Below, one piece after another: positions 10,148 through 23,169 of a stretch of DNA of 64,000 nt. The notes beneath the pieces are model-generated. The model did not search any database. It was not told the DNA's origin and saw nothing but the letters and a program-made list of their open reading frames with translations. Source of the DNA: Prinia subflava. Its lineage: Eukaryota; Chordata; Aves; Passeriformes; Cisticolidae. Location of the stretch: positions 13,022,735 through 13,086,734 of the forward strand of contig NC_086253.1 of NCBI RefSeq assembly GCF_021018805.1. Direction: 5' to 3'. Made by a program: the position numbers and the translations under genes. How positions within the stretch are numbered: position 1 is the first letter of the stretch; every line of letters starts with the position of its first letter.

Positions 10148-12766
10148 ACAGACAATAAAAGATTTGAAATTAAATGATAGATTGCTAGGTTTTATTTTTC
10201 CTAGAACTGCTTTTTCCAGCCCTAAATCGAAATCTTCTATATTATATGGATATTTCATGCATTTAAGAATACTTCACATAACACTATAAACATACGGTAC
10301 ATCAAATAAATTTATCTGGCTAGTTGTGCCACTTTTGAGTTAGATAATTTTGTATGCTTTGCATTAAATGTCTCAACTCAGCTACAGTGGTGAACTGCAG
10401 TGTCATTTATGAGTAATTTAAGTAAGTGTAGTGTTTTACATTTGAAATTAATGTAGTTTAAACACATGATTGCTACTGACCATAATCTGTCATGGAAACA
10501 TTTAGAGATCCTGTGTCATTGTCTTGTTGTTTTGGAACAGCAAACAGCAAAAAGAGGGGATACCTTCAAAGGTAGCAACAGAGGGAAAAAGAAAGTTCCC
10601 TCAGTTGCTTTCTAGAAGCCACCAGCCAAAGTAATGTTTTCAGTCTGCATCAAGAGAATAACTTATTCCTGGCTTTTTATAGTATATACCATCATGAAGG
10701 CAAACATTTTTTGGGGCACAGTGGGAGTAAACACCTTTTTGTTGTCTGCATTAGTGGGTATCCCCTCAGTGGGTATCCATTACTTTTCATTTTTTCTACC
10801 AATTCATTTTAATTTTTGTGATATTAAAATGTTCAGGTCTGCCACAGATTTTACTGACTCTGAGTAAGAAGTAGGCTACATAGACATGCTATAGTACTTC
10901 CTTTTTTTGCAATGAAAGAATTTTACCTTTCCGATGTATATTCGGATTCATTACTTCATGTAGGTTTGGGCAAGATCTAAATATATAAAAAAAGAAAAAA
11001 AATCCACTTAATTAAATATTAGAAATTGCCATTGTTCTATGAAACTTCTCAAAGAGTCCACTTGAAATTAGTGAGTGAAAGTTGCAAGGATAATAAATAC
11101 ATTTGAGAAATGACTTGGCAGATTTGAAAATTCAACAGTCTTGGGTCAAACCTTACATTTTTGTTCACTTGCAGCTTTAAGTTTGTTGCAGAGAGCTCTA
11201 CACATTTTGGAAACATTCATTTTAGACATAAATATTGTAACAGCCTTATTGATGGTTTAGCATATTCAGTGTGTTGTTGGAGTGATGAGTTTCCTTAGGG
11301 AGACAGGAGCTAAAGCTCTCTTTCCACAGGCAGCTGTGCCACTCCACATGGCTCCCTTCCCATTCTGCCAAATAAATATAACACTTCCCCTAGTCCTGAT
11401 GTGTATTCTTCCATCCTGCTGTTACTCTGCCATGGAGAGTGCATGATTGGGGGTGGAAGAACCACATAAGCCTTACTTTGGTGTTGGTTCTCTCACCATG
11501 ACCCTCTTTACCCACAGGATGGTAGCTCTGTGTCAGCCTGTCCAGCAACATTTGTGGATCATTGCAGTACTTAGTATTCAGAAGAAACATCAAAAGTTAT
11601 TTTGCATTTAAGATTTGGCCAGGGATCACATTAAGACTGCATTAATGCACATATTTTATCTATATCTAAGCACCCACCCTTGGAATTGCCTAAAGTTTGG
11701 GAAATACCACCACAAACCTCTGAGTTTCAACTAATGCACTCTTACAATTACAAAATAATTTAGGTTAGCAGCAGCTTTTGAGCACGGGGTGAAGCTGAGT
11801 GGTTTCCTGTTCAGTGAGCAAGCTGTAAAGCACACAAGAGTGTGCTAGAGTGTGTGATAATAGCATGGACATATCAATATTAAAACTTTTATTTATCTTA
11901 CTTATCAATGATTTAAAAAGTAATTTATTTACTTACTTATTTTTTGGCAAAGCTGTTTTCCTGCTGTTTGAATCTGCTGGGTGATATTCTGCTGTTTTTC
12001 TGTTGGCTCTGACAGAATTGAACAAAGTTTACTGTTAGAAACCGGTAATAAATGGGGAAGAAATACAAGTGCAAGCAGAGCTCCAAAACTAATTTTCAAA
12101 ACTTTTCAATGCACATATGTAAATGATTAGCCTTTTCTCTACCTAAAACATTTTCATTTTCTGAATATATCCCTGATTTTTTGTTTTGTTTTGTTTTCAG
12201 CTATTTGGAAGAAGAACAACGGTTTCCTGCTGAGGGAATGAAAAGCTGGAAACCGAATTCCTGCGTCCGCTGTTTTGGTTACATTAGAATAGGGTACTTA
12301 TTGAATTCAACTGAATAGGAATTATAACCCAGGGGCACCTATCCAAGATCTCTATTGCTGGTAAAATAGTTGCTAAACACCAGTGGTGTAGCTACCAAAA
12401 CAACAGAGCTCAGTCCTCTTGGCCTCTCTACTTCTGATTGCTCTTGAGAGTTCAAACAGAACTCCTTGTTTTATTCAGGCAAAATCATACTGATTTATAA
12501 GTCCTTGAAACAAAAACAGAGATGATTTCTACTTTTACCTTTTGATTACTGTGCATTTCAGTGTTTTCAGCAAAAAGAGTTAGGATTATCTCACAAATAA
12601 TTCTTACAAATGAAAAGATGGTCATGTCCCTTTGGACCTATCAAAACCCATGAAAATTCATAGATCCTATAATCAGTGTTGCCAAATAAGGTTTCAGTTT
12701 TTCTTTACAAACATGCCCCAAAACTTATTTGAAAAAACAAACAACCAAAGGAACAACTAAACAAAA

Positions 12767-12788
12767 CCCACCCACCCACCCACCCACA
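12767..12788. repeat. (CCCA)n microsatellite
   Basis: About five CCCA units in an A-rich context. Confidence 0.9.
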
Positions 12789-15700
12789 CTTTAATCAATA
12801 TTTAGATGCACACATTGCTAATGAATTTTTCTAACCAACATGTTAGACAGTTTATGATGGAAATACTAAAGGGCATAAATGCACATTTTAGAAGAATGAG
12901 AAGATATGTTTATTTTCAGGTGTGGATTTAGCAGGAGAGGTATGCTTGAGCAGTCACTGTAGCTATAGAGAATTTTGGTTAAGTGGTTAAATCTGTACTG
13001 CAGTGATATGTCTCTGGAGCATGTGGAATATGAACAGGTAACTGATTTCTGTCATCTCAATGCTCTTTATCATCCATGTATAATTTTTTTGTCTTTTAAA
13101 AGAACGATTTAATTCCTTGCAAATCTCTTCCTCCAGCTGCCCCAAGGCAGTCTGTATTACAAAGGCAAAAGGCTGTTGCATGAGTATTATACATACAGTG
13201 AACATAATTTCTGTGTATTTGAATTTGCTTCATTCCCCCCTGCCCCTTCCTGTGGCAAATTTCCCAACATGGCCCTGCAGAGTGACCCTCTGCTGGTTCT
13301 CCTGTGCCTGCAGCAGGGATCTACTTTAATCTGCTTGGTAGATTGTGTCTCCACGTGAGTTGCAGCACTGAGGTTTTACTGGTTATGACTCCACCAGGAC
13401 TACATACACGTTACTGGCAATTAGTAGCATAAATTGCTCAGGATTAATCAGAAACTTGTCATGGCTGAAGCCATGAGGACATTCAGGACCTTTTAGAATG
13501 TTCTGTGTTAATAAAATATTGACCTTGCTTAAAAAGAAGTTTTTTTCACCATTTCTTCTTTAAAAAATACTGCTATGTTATTTTTTAAAATCCCCATGTC
13601 TAATTATAGTGCCAAAACATCTTTCCTTTACCGAATTTTCTTTGTTCTCTGGTCAACACTACAGCAACATTGTTTCCTCAAGCAAAAATGTGGGATTTTT
13701 TTTTAATGCAATTTAGGACACTTTCACCTCTTTTTACTTAAACAAAATGTAGAATTTCATTTAGCTGGGTATGTTCTATAAGTTTTTCCATTTATGGTAC
13801 TCATACCAGACTGACCCAGATGCAAAATCCTAAGTTGTGTGTTTGTGATAGTACAGGCTAGTGGCACAGACAGAGGAGCAATACCCATGCCTCTCAAGAT
13901 TAATACATTGTATTATGTATGATTAAATACATTATGTATGGCCAGAGGAGATATCGGGGGGAAAAAGTGAGTGTAGACTTCATTTTAGGTGATGATTGAC
14001 TGATATTAATGCAGACCAATTGTAATGGAGAACCTACCAATATAGAAATTACATTTATATTAAAGTCAACTGAATTCATCTTGATTGTTTTTTTGTGATG
14101 TTATGATTAATTTATGATGAATTGGTTATATAAAAGTGTCTGTTTCAAAGATCTTATAATTTCCGAGAGCAATGAAATTATTAGGTAAATTTTGAGACGC
14201 TCCATTTGAAAGTTTATTTATTTCATAGCATTTAAGGAGATTATTACCAGAGTAAATTTTACTTGTTAGGAATAAAAGTTGGCTAAGTACAGATGATTAA
14301 AAGAGGCAAAAGTCCATTTCCTCTTATTTTGATTGTTTCTCTTTTCTTCTGTTTCAACAGTGAAACAAGAAGAAAAGTAATGACCATATTTACTAGCTCT
14401 CCTCTGACTGCAATACTTTGCATGTAACACTGAAATATTGCCTGATGTTTTGTTCAATCAGTTACTACATTGCAAAGGCCCTGTTGTATTCGTGTCAAAT
14501 CCTTCTTCATGACAGACTGTAAATTGTCTAATCTGGCCCAAAATATCCAGAAGCAATTCCTTAATGCTTAAACATTATTTTGGTTATTTGGTTTTGCTGT
14601 TACTTATTTTTACAGTTATTTGCATATTTATTTGGTTTTGCAGATATGTTTGAGAGCTCCTATCATAGAACAGTCCTCCTGTGACAGATGACTCACAGTT
14701 GTAAAATTAGTCCCTGTCCAAAGGATGCATAAACCAAGGGAAAATAGGTGGATGCAACAGAAAAATGGGGATAAAACAACAAGCTGAAGGTAAAATGAGT
14801 TTTTCTAGAAGGGAAGGAGTAAAACATGGAGCATGCAGCTCTGTGCTGATTGTAGACATTTAAAATAGACATCATCATTTCCCCAGTTTGGAAAACAGGC
14901 ACCTCTCAGGTCTGTGGAGAGAGAAAACCACGTTTATATTTCATATTTGCATTTCAATTACTACTATTGAAAGAGGTCAGTATTACATTTTATGGGCTAC
15001 TTAATACAACAAAAGGATCATACTGTTTAGCACTCTATATCAATCCATGGCTTAAAGCTATTTTCTAAATAAATTTTTGCCAGAGTGACTATTAGGGGAT
15101 GCTCTCCTTCAGAAACCATCCTGTTTTCCAAAACAGCTACTAAAGGTGGTGTGTGCACCACACACGTCAGTGTCATTGGACTTTGGGGCACTTGGCAATC
15201 ACAAGGTCCTTCAGTTACATGGTGATTTGAAGGTGCATTGCACTGCTCATTTTGTCTTCTGGTCCCATCTATGTCTGTAGATGCTTTTACTTGAAAGCAG
15301 GGTTTGGGTTGGGAGGAGTTTTAGCCACCTCTGCTGGCCCAGGTGAAGCAAAACTGCAGTCAGGAGGGCAGAGGTAACTTTGAAATAATTTTATTGTAGC
15401 AACAGTTAACATAGTCAAAACCTTCTAAGGAAGTGCATGGAAGGGAGTTCACTTTTGAAAAGGATACCTGCAAGTAAGAGAGATTATGAACCTGGCTTGG
15501 TTGGAGCTAGGTCACTCTTGAAGCTAAGCTTGGATTTCAAAATTGGCTGAACACGTGTGCCCTTCTGGTTTGGGTGCCTGTGTATATCCCACCTGGCCTG
15601 AGATGCTGCTCAAGAGGGCTCTAAGTCTTTTTCAGATCTTGGATTGAACTTTGGCTGGTGCCTGTTGAGTTTGACACCTCAGAGCAGGGTCTGAAATCTC

Positions 15701-16297
15701 GAGCTTGCTGAACAGGGATCTGCCTCGAGCTAGCAAAGAGCAGCTGACTGAAACGAATCTTGGTGGCTGCTCAGGCTGCAGAGGAGGTGCAGCCACTGCA
15801 CTGCACAAACTGGGAGCAAACTGTGCTGGGAGCAGATCGGGAAGACACTTTCCTCTGAGGAAAAGTGACGGATAGCTATCTACAAATCTTTTGTATGAAA
15901 TAATCTGGTAGTCACAGAAGATATGTAGCTTTTTACTATGACCATTACTGTGTCTTGCTTAGATACTTGTTCCCCAACTGAAAATAGATGCAGGAACCCC
16001 GGGTGGGCTTCTGTGCCCCAGCTGAGCACCTGCACCCCTTGGATCTTCCCTTGCAGTTTGCTTATGTTGATGAAGGAGGGGAGGTTTTCTGCAGGTGCCT
16101 GGGCAGCTGATGAAAGCTTCTCACCAGAAAACCCTGCAGTCCTCATCCTGTGGGTGCTAGGCACAAAGAGGGCTTGAATCTCCCAGAAGGTGAACCCAAA
16201 TATTCCTGTTCCTGAACGCTGTAACTGTATGCAGAAGGACAGTGTGAGAGTTTTGGAGAGGCATAGTTCCCTCCCTATGCATGTGAGATATTTTTGG

Positions 16298-16770
16298 TGT
16301 ACTGGTTCTGGCTGGGATGGAGTTAACTGTGCTGAGAGCACTCTGTTGGGTGCTGCGCTGTGGATCTGTGACCAGAGCAGTGTTGACAGCACACGGTGTT
16401 TTGGCTGTCATTAGCAGTGCTTGCACAGCACCAAGGCTCTCTCTTTTTCTGTTCTGCCCTCGCAGTGAGTAGGCTGGGGGTGGGCAGAGGCTGGAATTGA
16501 ACAGAACTGGCACAGCCGACCCCAGCTAACCCCAGGGATACCCCACACTGCACAGCATGTGCTCAGCAAAAAAACTCCAAGTTAGGGGTTTTTTTCTTTT
16601 CAGAAAACAATCACTGCTCTGTGATTGCCTTCACACCACTAGTTTTGTTTCAGATTTTTTTCTTTTTCTTTTCTTCGTTTACTAAACGGTGTCAGTCTCA
16701 ACCCACAAGTTTCCTTACTTGCTTTCCATCTTTCCCCAGCCAGGGGTAGCCTGCTGCAGGCACATCAGCA
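16298..16770 (+). mobile_element. Solo LTR of an endogenous retrovirus (ERVL-like), degraded
   Basis: Starts TGTACTGGTTCTGGCTGGGA, then ggagttaactgtgctgag, and carries the later landmarks of a widespread avian LTR: AGTGCTTGCACAGCACCAAGG, a GGCTGGGGGTGGGCA block, CTGACCCCAGCTAACC-like sequence and ATGTGCTCAG. Near the end are TAAACGGTGTCAGTCTCAACCCACAAG and a pyrimidine-rich tract. No gag, pol or env coding sequence is seen beside it, so it is read as a solo LTR. The right boundary is approximate and no target-site duplication was identified. Family assignment is from memory; small indels and substitutions show that it is old. Confidence 0.7.
16719..16753 (-). other. Possible CLNK exon antisense to the LTR (doubtful)
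   Basis: A 35-nt minus-strand segment with acceptor cctacctgctgatgtgcctgcag (followed by another CAG, a NAGNAG site) and donor AAGCAA|gtaaggaa. In the phase that links the 36941-36999 candidate to the 7207-7241 exon it is open and reads RLPLAGERWKA. However, it lies wholly within the U5-like end of the LTR, on the opposite strand, so the splice-like signals may be by-products of LTR sequence. Either a repeat exonised in antisense or a chance match. Confidence 0.15.
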
Positions 16771-17270
16771 GGTAGGAATTACAGCAAAGAAGGGAAGAGC
16801 CATTTGACCTTTCAGCTGATCACAGGGGGTTCAGGATCACAGTTTTGACACTGGCATATAAATATCATCCAGGTCCAAGGCAAAGGCCTGACCACTTTTA
16901 TGTAATCCCAACTACTGCCCTGAAATGGAGCTTTTTTGTTCTTTTAATTTTTAAAGGTCATTTTTATGAATCAGTAATAAGATCATCCATGGCAACATTG
17001 TACTCACTATTGTGACTTACAATAAATACTCCATAAAACAGATGCTCTTCTGATTACCACATTTAAACTACTATAGTCCTTCAAGTGTGCCATGGTGGAG
17101 GACACATTTTCTGTTCTTTTTACCTAAAGTAAATGCTAGGAACATCATAATAAATGTTGAAGAGTCTATTACCTTTGCAAAATTATGTAACTGACCACTT
17201 GCAAAGCTACTTAGAATTTGTGATTGGCACAATTAATTTGCATTCTCTTTTTCCTAAAAGAGTGCTCTAG

Positions 17271-17284
17271 GTTTCCCTGGCAAC
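17271..17284 (-). promoter_or_regulatory. RFX X-box-like site
   Basis: The minus strand reads GTTGCCAGGGAAAC, differing from the palindromic X-box GTTRCCATGGYAAC at two of 14 positions. It lies among ATTA/AATTAATT homeodomain-type cores (about 17230 and 17371). A single site of this length can occur by chance. Confidence 0.25.
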
Positions 17285-18019
17285 CTGTAAAATGATGTGT
17301 AAACACAGAAACCAATCAGCATGTTATCAGTTCAGATAACCCCTCAGAAATACGTGCATTTTGAACAGCAATTAATTATTGTACTGCTTAAATTCAGATT
17401 TTAGAAATGTCAGTTAGAAACAAGACTTTGCACTGGATGAGGGAAAAAGAGAACAAATGGTAAGCCACAGTGGATGCAGTAAAGGTTGACACTCTGCTAA
17501 GGCATGTTTCAAGCCAAAAGCTTGCAATCTTTCAGGAGGGGAAAATATTTCACTCAGTCTCAGCTGCAAATACTGACAAACTTTTTTTAAGCCATTGCTG
17601 TTCTGAAACTGATATTTGGTCTTTGTTGCTGTGCATGACTCCACGCCTTGCAAAGAAATGCCAGGAAAAGATTCAGTGTTTGGCATGGTTTTCTTCTCAT
17701 AATTTTTGTACTGAATCAGATAAAACATATTCACACAGCAACAGAGTTGTATGGGTCACTTCAAGCCAAATGCTGCAATATAATCCAAACCACATGGCAA
17801 AGATCTCCTGGGGAGGTGTGTCATGAAAACTTTGCCTCTGAATAAAGTGGTAGGAACAATGAGCCTGCCTGCCCCTTTCTTGCATTACCCTTCCTATATG
17901 TTTCCCTAATGGTGTGCATTGCACAAGGCAATATCATAGCTTAATTATTAGTATGTACTTGTTTAAGCATAGCATCATCTCTCACCTCAAGTCTATGCAT
18001 TAGAGACCAACCTGCTTTT

Positions 18020-18097
18020 ACAGAATCCACAGCACATTGGAAGAGACTAACAAGAGTGATCCAGTTAAACTCCTGGACCACAGGACAACCCAGATTT
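18020..18097 (-). mobile_element. Old CR1 3' end remnant
   Basis: Reads cagaatccacagcacattggaagagac...aagagtgatccagttaaactcctgg...caggacaaccca. This follows the CR1 variant with TTGGAAGGGACC, CAAGGATCAT, GAGTCCAACTCCTGG and CAGGACAACCCC landmarks, in reverse. Divergence is high. Confidence 0.5.
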
Positions 18098-21000
18098 AGT
18101 CAGGTTCCTGTAGTCTGAACTAGTGATAAATTGTCAGGCAGGGGCTGGCTGGCTGAAGTGATGCCAGGCAAGACAGGGGCTGTGGGTACCTGAAAGGTAA
18201 CAACAAATATTTGGCACTTGGAAGAATGCTGCTGGGAGGCCTGGGTACCTGTAATTACTTTCATGTTACTGTGCTTGCTTATGCCAAACATTTTCTTATC
18301 TAAAATAGCAGCTCTGTCATGGCACAGTATAGAGCAGAGAGATTAGGCAAGCAGTGGATTGAAATAGAAATGCTTATTAAGAATGAATAAAAATTATCTC
18401 TCAGTAAGTTTTGCTAAACTCACCGAAAATCATATATTCTATGAGAAGATCAGTAAGACTACAAAAGAACCAAATCTATCATGTGGACAGTGTTTTCACA
18501 TTTTCCAGTCCAAGCAGGTAAATACTAAACTGAGTGGACATGAGAGAGGGAATTCTTTATGCACATAAAGTGGTTTATAGTAAGATAATAACAGTAAAAA
18601 AAGATGCTTTTGAAGGACTGGTGGTTTGTGAGCATAGAAACAGAAGTCACTGAATTATAATGCTTCATCTGAATTTGTTCCTGGGATGATATTAACACTT
18701 TGTGGGAGTTTAGGGTTGCATCACTATGACTATGCTAATTTTTGCATTCCCTGTCTTCTATGCAAACCCTTGAGATATTTCACATCTAAATCATAGAGGA
18801 TTCCTTCTGGAATGGAGAGCAAAGGTGTGAATGGGCAACAAATATGTTTTAATTTTCATGAAGATTCTTGTAACAAAAGCAGTCTCAGAGGACACACAGG
18901 ATTTGAAAACATGCCATCTGAAGATAATTCTGCCTACAGTGTGTGTCTTTCTGAATGTTCATGTATATATTTTAAATTATTTTCTCTTTTGTCCCTCTCA
19001 TAAGCAGCACAGTTTTCAGACTTTTTCTGTGTTGGTACCTACTAAGTTATTTTTACTCTTTAAGTTTGTACAGCAGAATATATTGCTTATCTCTGCCCCT
19101 GCATCTTGTAAAGAAAGTTGCAAATCCCTATTCACCTGGGGAAGTCAGAGGGAAAAATATTTAACTTCCTAAATCTCTCACTAGTCCTTGAGATCTTGGA
19201 GTTACCACCTGCCAGACATTTTGGGGACTGCCTCATGTGAAAAAGGAAGCTAAAGCCTTCTAGTTTTCCACTATTTCCATTCACCTAGGGAATACCTAGG
19301 ATCCCAGCCTCAGTAGTCAGAGGAGCTGAAGGTTTATTATGTCCTTTTTCCATGGATGAGCAACATCCCGGGAGCAAACAAGAAGCCAGGCAGAGGATAT
19401 TGGATCGGTGTGGGGCCAGAGGACCCCGGGGTGCTGTGGGACTCAGCACTGCCCGGGGTGCTGTCATTACAGGTGTAGCTCTTCCTAGCACATTCCAGAG
19501 GCCAGAGTCTGGCAATCTGCCCCACAGGCCCAGGCAAACCCACTGTTTCAGCAGACATTTGACTTAGAGTTAAGTGCCTGGATCAAAACCCCCTCCTTAT
19601 TCCTATTGTGCCGATGGTTTGCTACTTCTCTACAACAGCAAATCATCAAACAACCTGAGCCTAGTACTGTGTGTGACAGGCAAGTAACAAGGTAGAAGAA
19701 AATGCCATTTCTGTTCTTCCTTGCTACCTGCTGTCAGGAAGGAGCTAGCAGGTAAGCAGCTTTTAATTTAATTTCACTCCATCTGAGTCAAGGTGGACTA
19801 ATCTGCATATAAATGTAATAATGTAAGTCCTTGATCCCTCCCTCACAGACAGAGAATATGGCCTAAAATATGGCTCTTAGTATCCAGGGAGAATAAAACT
19901 ACCCTGCCCAAGGTTGGAGAGAAATGTGTGTCTAGTGAAAAGAGCAGGGTACACTGAAGCACTCCACAGCTGCTCTGCTCTAGACCTATATCCACATCCT
20001 TAGTATCTGTGAATCCAACAGTGCCATACTGTATTTACGGGTTGCCAATGAAATCCAGTTTATGGGAGGATAAAAATGATTGTTCCAAGTGTTATCACAG
20101 GAATGGTTTCCATGCTGCATTAGAGGCAAGTATAGTGGTAATCCTTCCAAGTAAAAATGAAAGCAAGCAAGTACCTTCATGGCTGTTTCTTTTGTTTATA
20201 AGCATACTGATGAAGTTTTTGAATCATCAGCAAAACAGAAACAAAAATAATAAATTTTATTATTATATATAGTTTTTAAGGAAAATAGCTGCTGGCATTT
20301 CCTAAACACAAAGTTCTTCAGGGAGAACAACAAATCATAAACCAATGGTTTCTGCAGGGGATTTCTGACTGGAATACTGTATTTATTAATTATATGTAAA
20401 TTTCCTAATGTTTTGATGTCTTGATTTAGCAATCTGTAGAACTCACACTGAAAAATCCAAAGTAAGAAATGATTAATTTGGAAGAAAGTGAAGAGAATTT
20501 GCTGAATAGATTATATTTACTTATTTCAACATTCATCACTCAGATTGGAGTCCTGGAATATAAATTACATAGCTGAATTAACCTGCTGTTGACTCAGTAT
20601 CAGCACTCATGTTTGAGAAGAGTAGCTTTTCTCTAGCTCTAGCTGAGTGCCTCTGAAAATAATAAAAAAACCAAAACAGTAAAAGTCCTCCACTTCAGGA
20701 GAATTTTCCCTTCCTCCCTCTTGAATATCCATTTTGAAGTGAAAGCTCATGTTCTTGACCTGTGCAGCATTGCAATTGGTGTCTGTTCCTGCCTAGTCCC
20801 AGACTAACCCTCTTCTCACATTTGACCACGTTTGTGACCCACTCTGGAGGTGTAAATTCTCCAGAAGCCACGGCTGGATTCCTGCTCATGCTGCTGGCTT
20901 CCCCCTCTCGTGTTTTCCTGGGATTTCATTCACCTGCCTGGCAGCAGCAGGCGGTGCCTCTGTGAGTGTCTGCGTGTCCGCATGCAGAGCTCACTGAAGG

Positions 21001-21681
21001 AGGGGACTGCAGGGGAATTGACCTTGCTGTTTTGGGAGCCTTTGTGAGTAAATGCCTGACTCTGGTAGCTGGCAAAGATGAAAACCAGACACGTTTCACA
21101 AGCAGCACGATGTTACTTTTAGGAAAGATTTCTTAAATCGTCTTTCAGCTGCAGCCTGATGTTTAATCTTTGTTGTTCTCTTCTTGAAGGCCATTCAACA
21201 GAAACAGAGTTTAGAAGCCACAAACAAACTGTTTTGTAAATAACTGGATTTTCATAAAGGATCAGCACAAATTTGTTAAAAACAAATAGTTTGTCTGTGA
21301 TGCCTGGGGATTTGAAGATGATAAAACTTGAACAGTCCTCAAATTGTCCATCCTTTGTGCATGAAGTAGTCTTGGAATTAAACTGGGAATGGGGCTTGAC
21401 TCCACTAGTTAATATCTTCCAGTTAACTGCAATAATTTATTTTTTATTTTTTGTATTTATTTCTTGCATCTTTAGTTGCTGTCATATATTGCTTAGAGGA
21501 GCAGAGGACAAACATGTTGCTTTTTTATCTGGGGAGAGTACAGTGATTAGACTACTTGGTAAAAACCAATAGTGCTAATTTTATGTCATAACTTTCTCAA
21601 AAAATCTGTTTCATCTCTACTAGTTCTGCAGTTCATGGCAGAAGAGTAGTATTACATCATTCCATCATCAATTTCATTCAT

Positions 21682-21720
21682 AATCTAATAAATTAGATTA
21701 TTAAATGAATAATTTAATAA
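21682..21720. repeat. Pair of AT-rich inverted repeats
   Basis: AATCTAAT-AA-ATTAGATT at 21682-21699 is followed directly by TTATTAAAT-GAAT-ATTTAATAA type sequence to about 21720. Two small hairpins side by side. Confidence 0.7.
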
Positions 21721-22928
21721 ATTATATAAATCAAAATAAACCAAATAAGTTTATGGGAAAATTCCCACCGACTTTCAAAAGTTTAATTAGGTTCCTAGAA
21801 TTATTTTCTTTGCAATAGAATACTGTCAAAAAGCAGGACTGTAAAGAAACTGCTTTTCCAACTTTCCTTTTACAATAGTTGGTACCATTAATGCATGCCC
21901 TTATTCTTCATGCTGGAGAATACTTTAGTACAGACGTGTTAATGTGTAGGTGTACATTCCAAACAAATTAAGGAATTCAGCAAAATGAACTAAAGATTGA
22001 AAATGTAAACAGAAGACATTTAAAACAAAGCTATCCCTAGCCTCCACTGTTCAGATTATGTAGCAAAACCCAGCTCTGACCTCCAAATTAAACAATACAA
22101 GGTTAAATGTCAAGAAAGTGTGTGAAAAATATCTGCAAATAGAAACTTATTGGAAAAGTCAATCAAATGAGACTCCACTGCAGGAAAAAAGATGTCTTTG
22201 GTGAAAGCTGAAAAGAGTTATGCTGGGTTTTAAGCCAAACTTAATCCATTTACCAGAAATGAAAGTTTCATTCAGCATACACCCAAAATTACCATTGTTG
22301 GTATTCTTTCTCCCATCACAGTATGGGATGGAACCCAGAGAGAGGCATCCAGGAGAGTCAAAAGGAAGGCACCATTTATCCTCTGCTGCCTTGGCTATTA
22401 CTACATCAGACACAGAGTTTCTTCACTGTCCATATAATGCCCTCATATTTTCAGCTAACCCACTGGCACAGTGTAAGTGCAGACTCTGCTGCTTGTCCCT
22501 GGGGGTGTTCAAAATGCTACCAGCTGATTTCCTCTCAAGGCCAGGATCAGTGGTCCTGTACCCAGACAGCTTTACTATGATCATGTGCCCAAAGGGGTCA
22601 CTTCAGAAAAGTCCTGTGAAAGACTGGATGATTTTCCATCTAGTTCAACAGATTTTCTGAAGCTGTTACTTTGATCTCAGCTTCAAACATAGCATTAGTA
22701 ATATCTAACACTCAATAATATCAGTTACAACCAAAACCTCTTTGGAAGGGGGATCCACATTCAGTATTTTCCCATGCTAAATTGACCATTGGCACATATA
22801 CAAAACACCATCTATTTTTCTGAAGGAAGAATATTAGGTAAGCCCTTTGGTCCTTGCTTTAGGTCAATCTGCAGCTTATTCCTGTTCATGCCCAGAAGTA
22901 AAAAAGCAAAAAACTCAAGAAATCAATC

Positions 22929-22945
22929 TTTTTTTTTTTTTTTTT
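22929..22945. repeat. Poly-T tract
   Basis: Run of 17 T. Confidence 0.95.
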
Positions 22946-23169
22946 GCTATTGCTGTGCCTTAACTCATCAGACAGCTAAATTCATTGACAGCTCTTATTC
23001 TAGCCTGATCTAGAAATAAACTGTGCCTTTTACTGTATTTATTTATTCCCTGAATGGAACTTAGCCTCAACTGTACTTGAGTGAAACCTTTTGTAGACCT
23101 AACCACCATGCTGCTGTCATCAGCCCACATCCTAATTCTGTGGGGTTTATCTGACACAGTTTAAAGCTA

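Larger units (their letters stand above)
7242..16297. other. Intronic or intergenic DNA, no gene seen
   Basis: AT-rich unique sequence. It contains a short CR1 tail, a TCTG/TCTA microsatellite, a 21-bp tandem duplication, a CCCA repeat and the direct repeat AGTGGGTATCC at 10753-10763 and 10768-10778. A near-duplicate (ATTAATACATTGTATTATGTAT then ATTAAATACATTATGTAT) lies at about 13899-13939. The stretch at about 15300-15870 is somewhat GC-richer than its surroundings, without a recognised element. ORFs here are short and have no recognisable domain. Confidence 0.5.
16771..23169. other. Intronic or intergenic DNA, no gene seen
   Basis: Mostly AT-rich. It includes a candidate conserved segment with an RFX-like site (17221-17350), an old CR1 tail (18020-18097) and a GC-rich island-like patch at about 19370-19560 where CCCGGGGTGCTGT occurs twice. 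AT-rich inverted repeats lie at 21682-21720 and a poly-T at 22929-22945. No coding gene is recognised. Confidence 0.45.

Noticed and set aside
12201..12317. A plus-strand exon after a strong acceptor (tttgttttgttttgttttcag), open for 38 codons.
   Set aside because: No good donor follows and the protein is unrecognised. The poly-pyrimidine run is probably simple sequence.
15880..16392. A 170-codon minus-strand ORF.
   Set aside because: It overlaps the LTR, lacks any domain, and competes with open frames on both strands.
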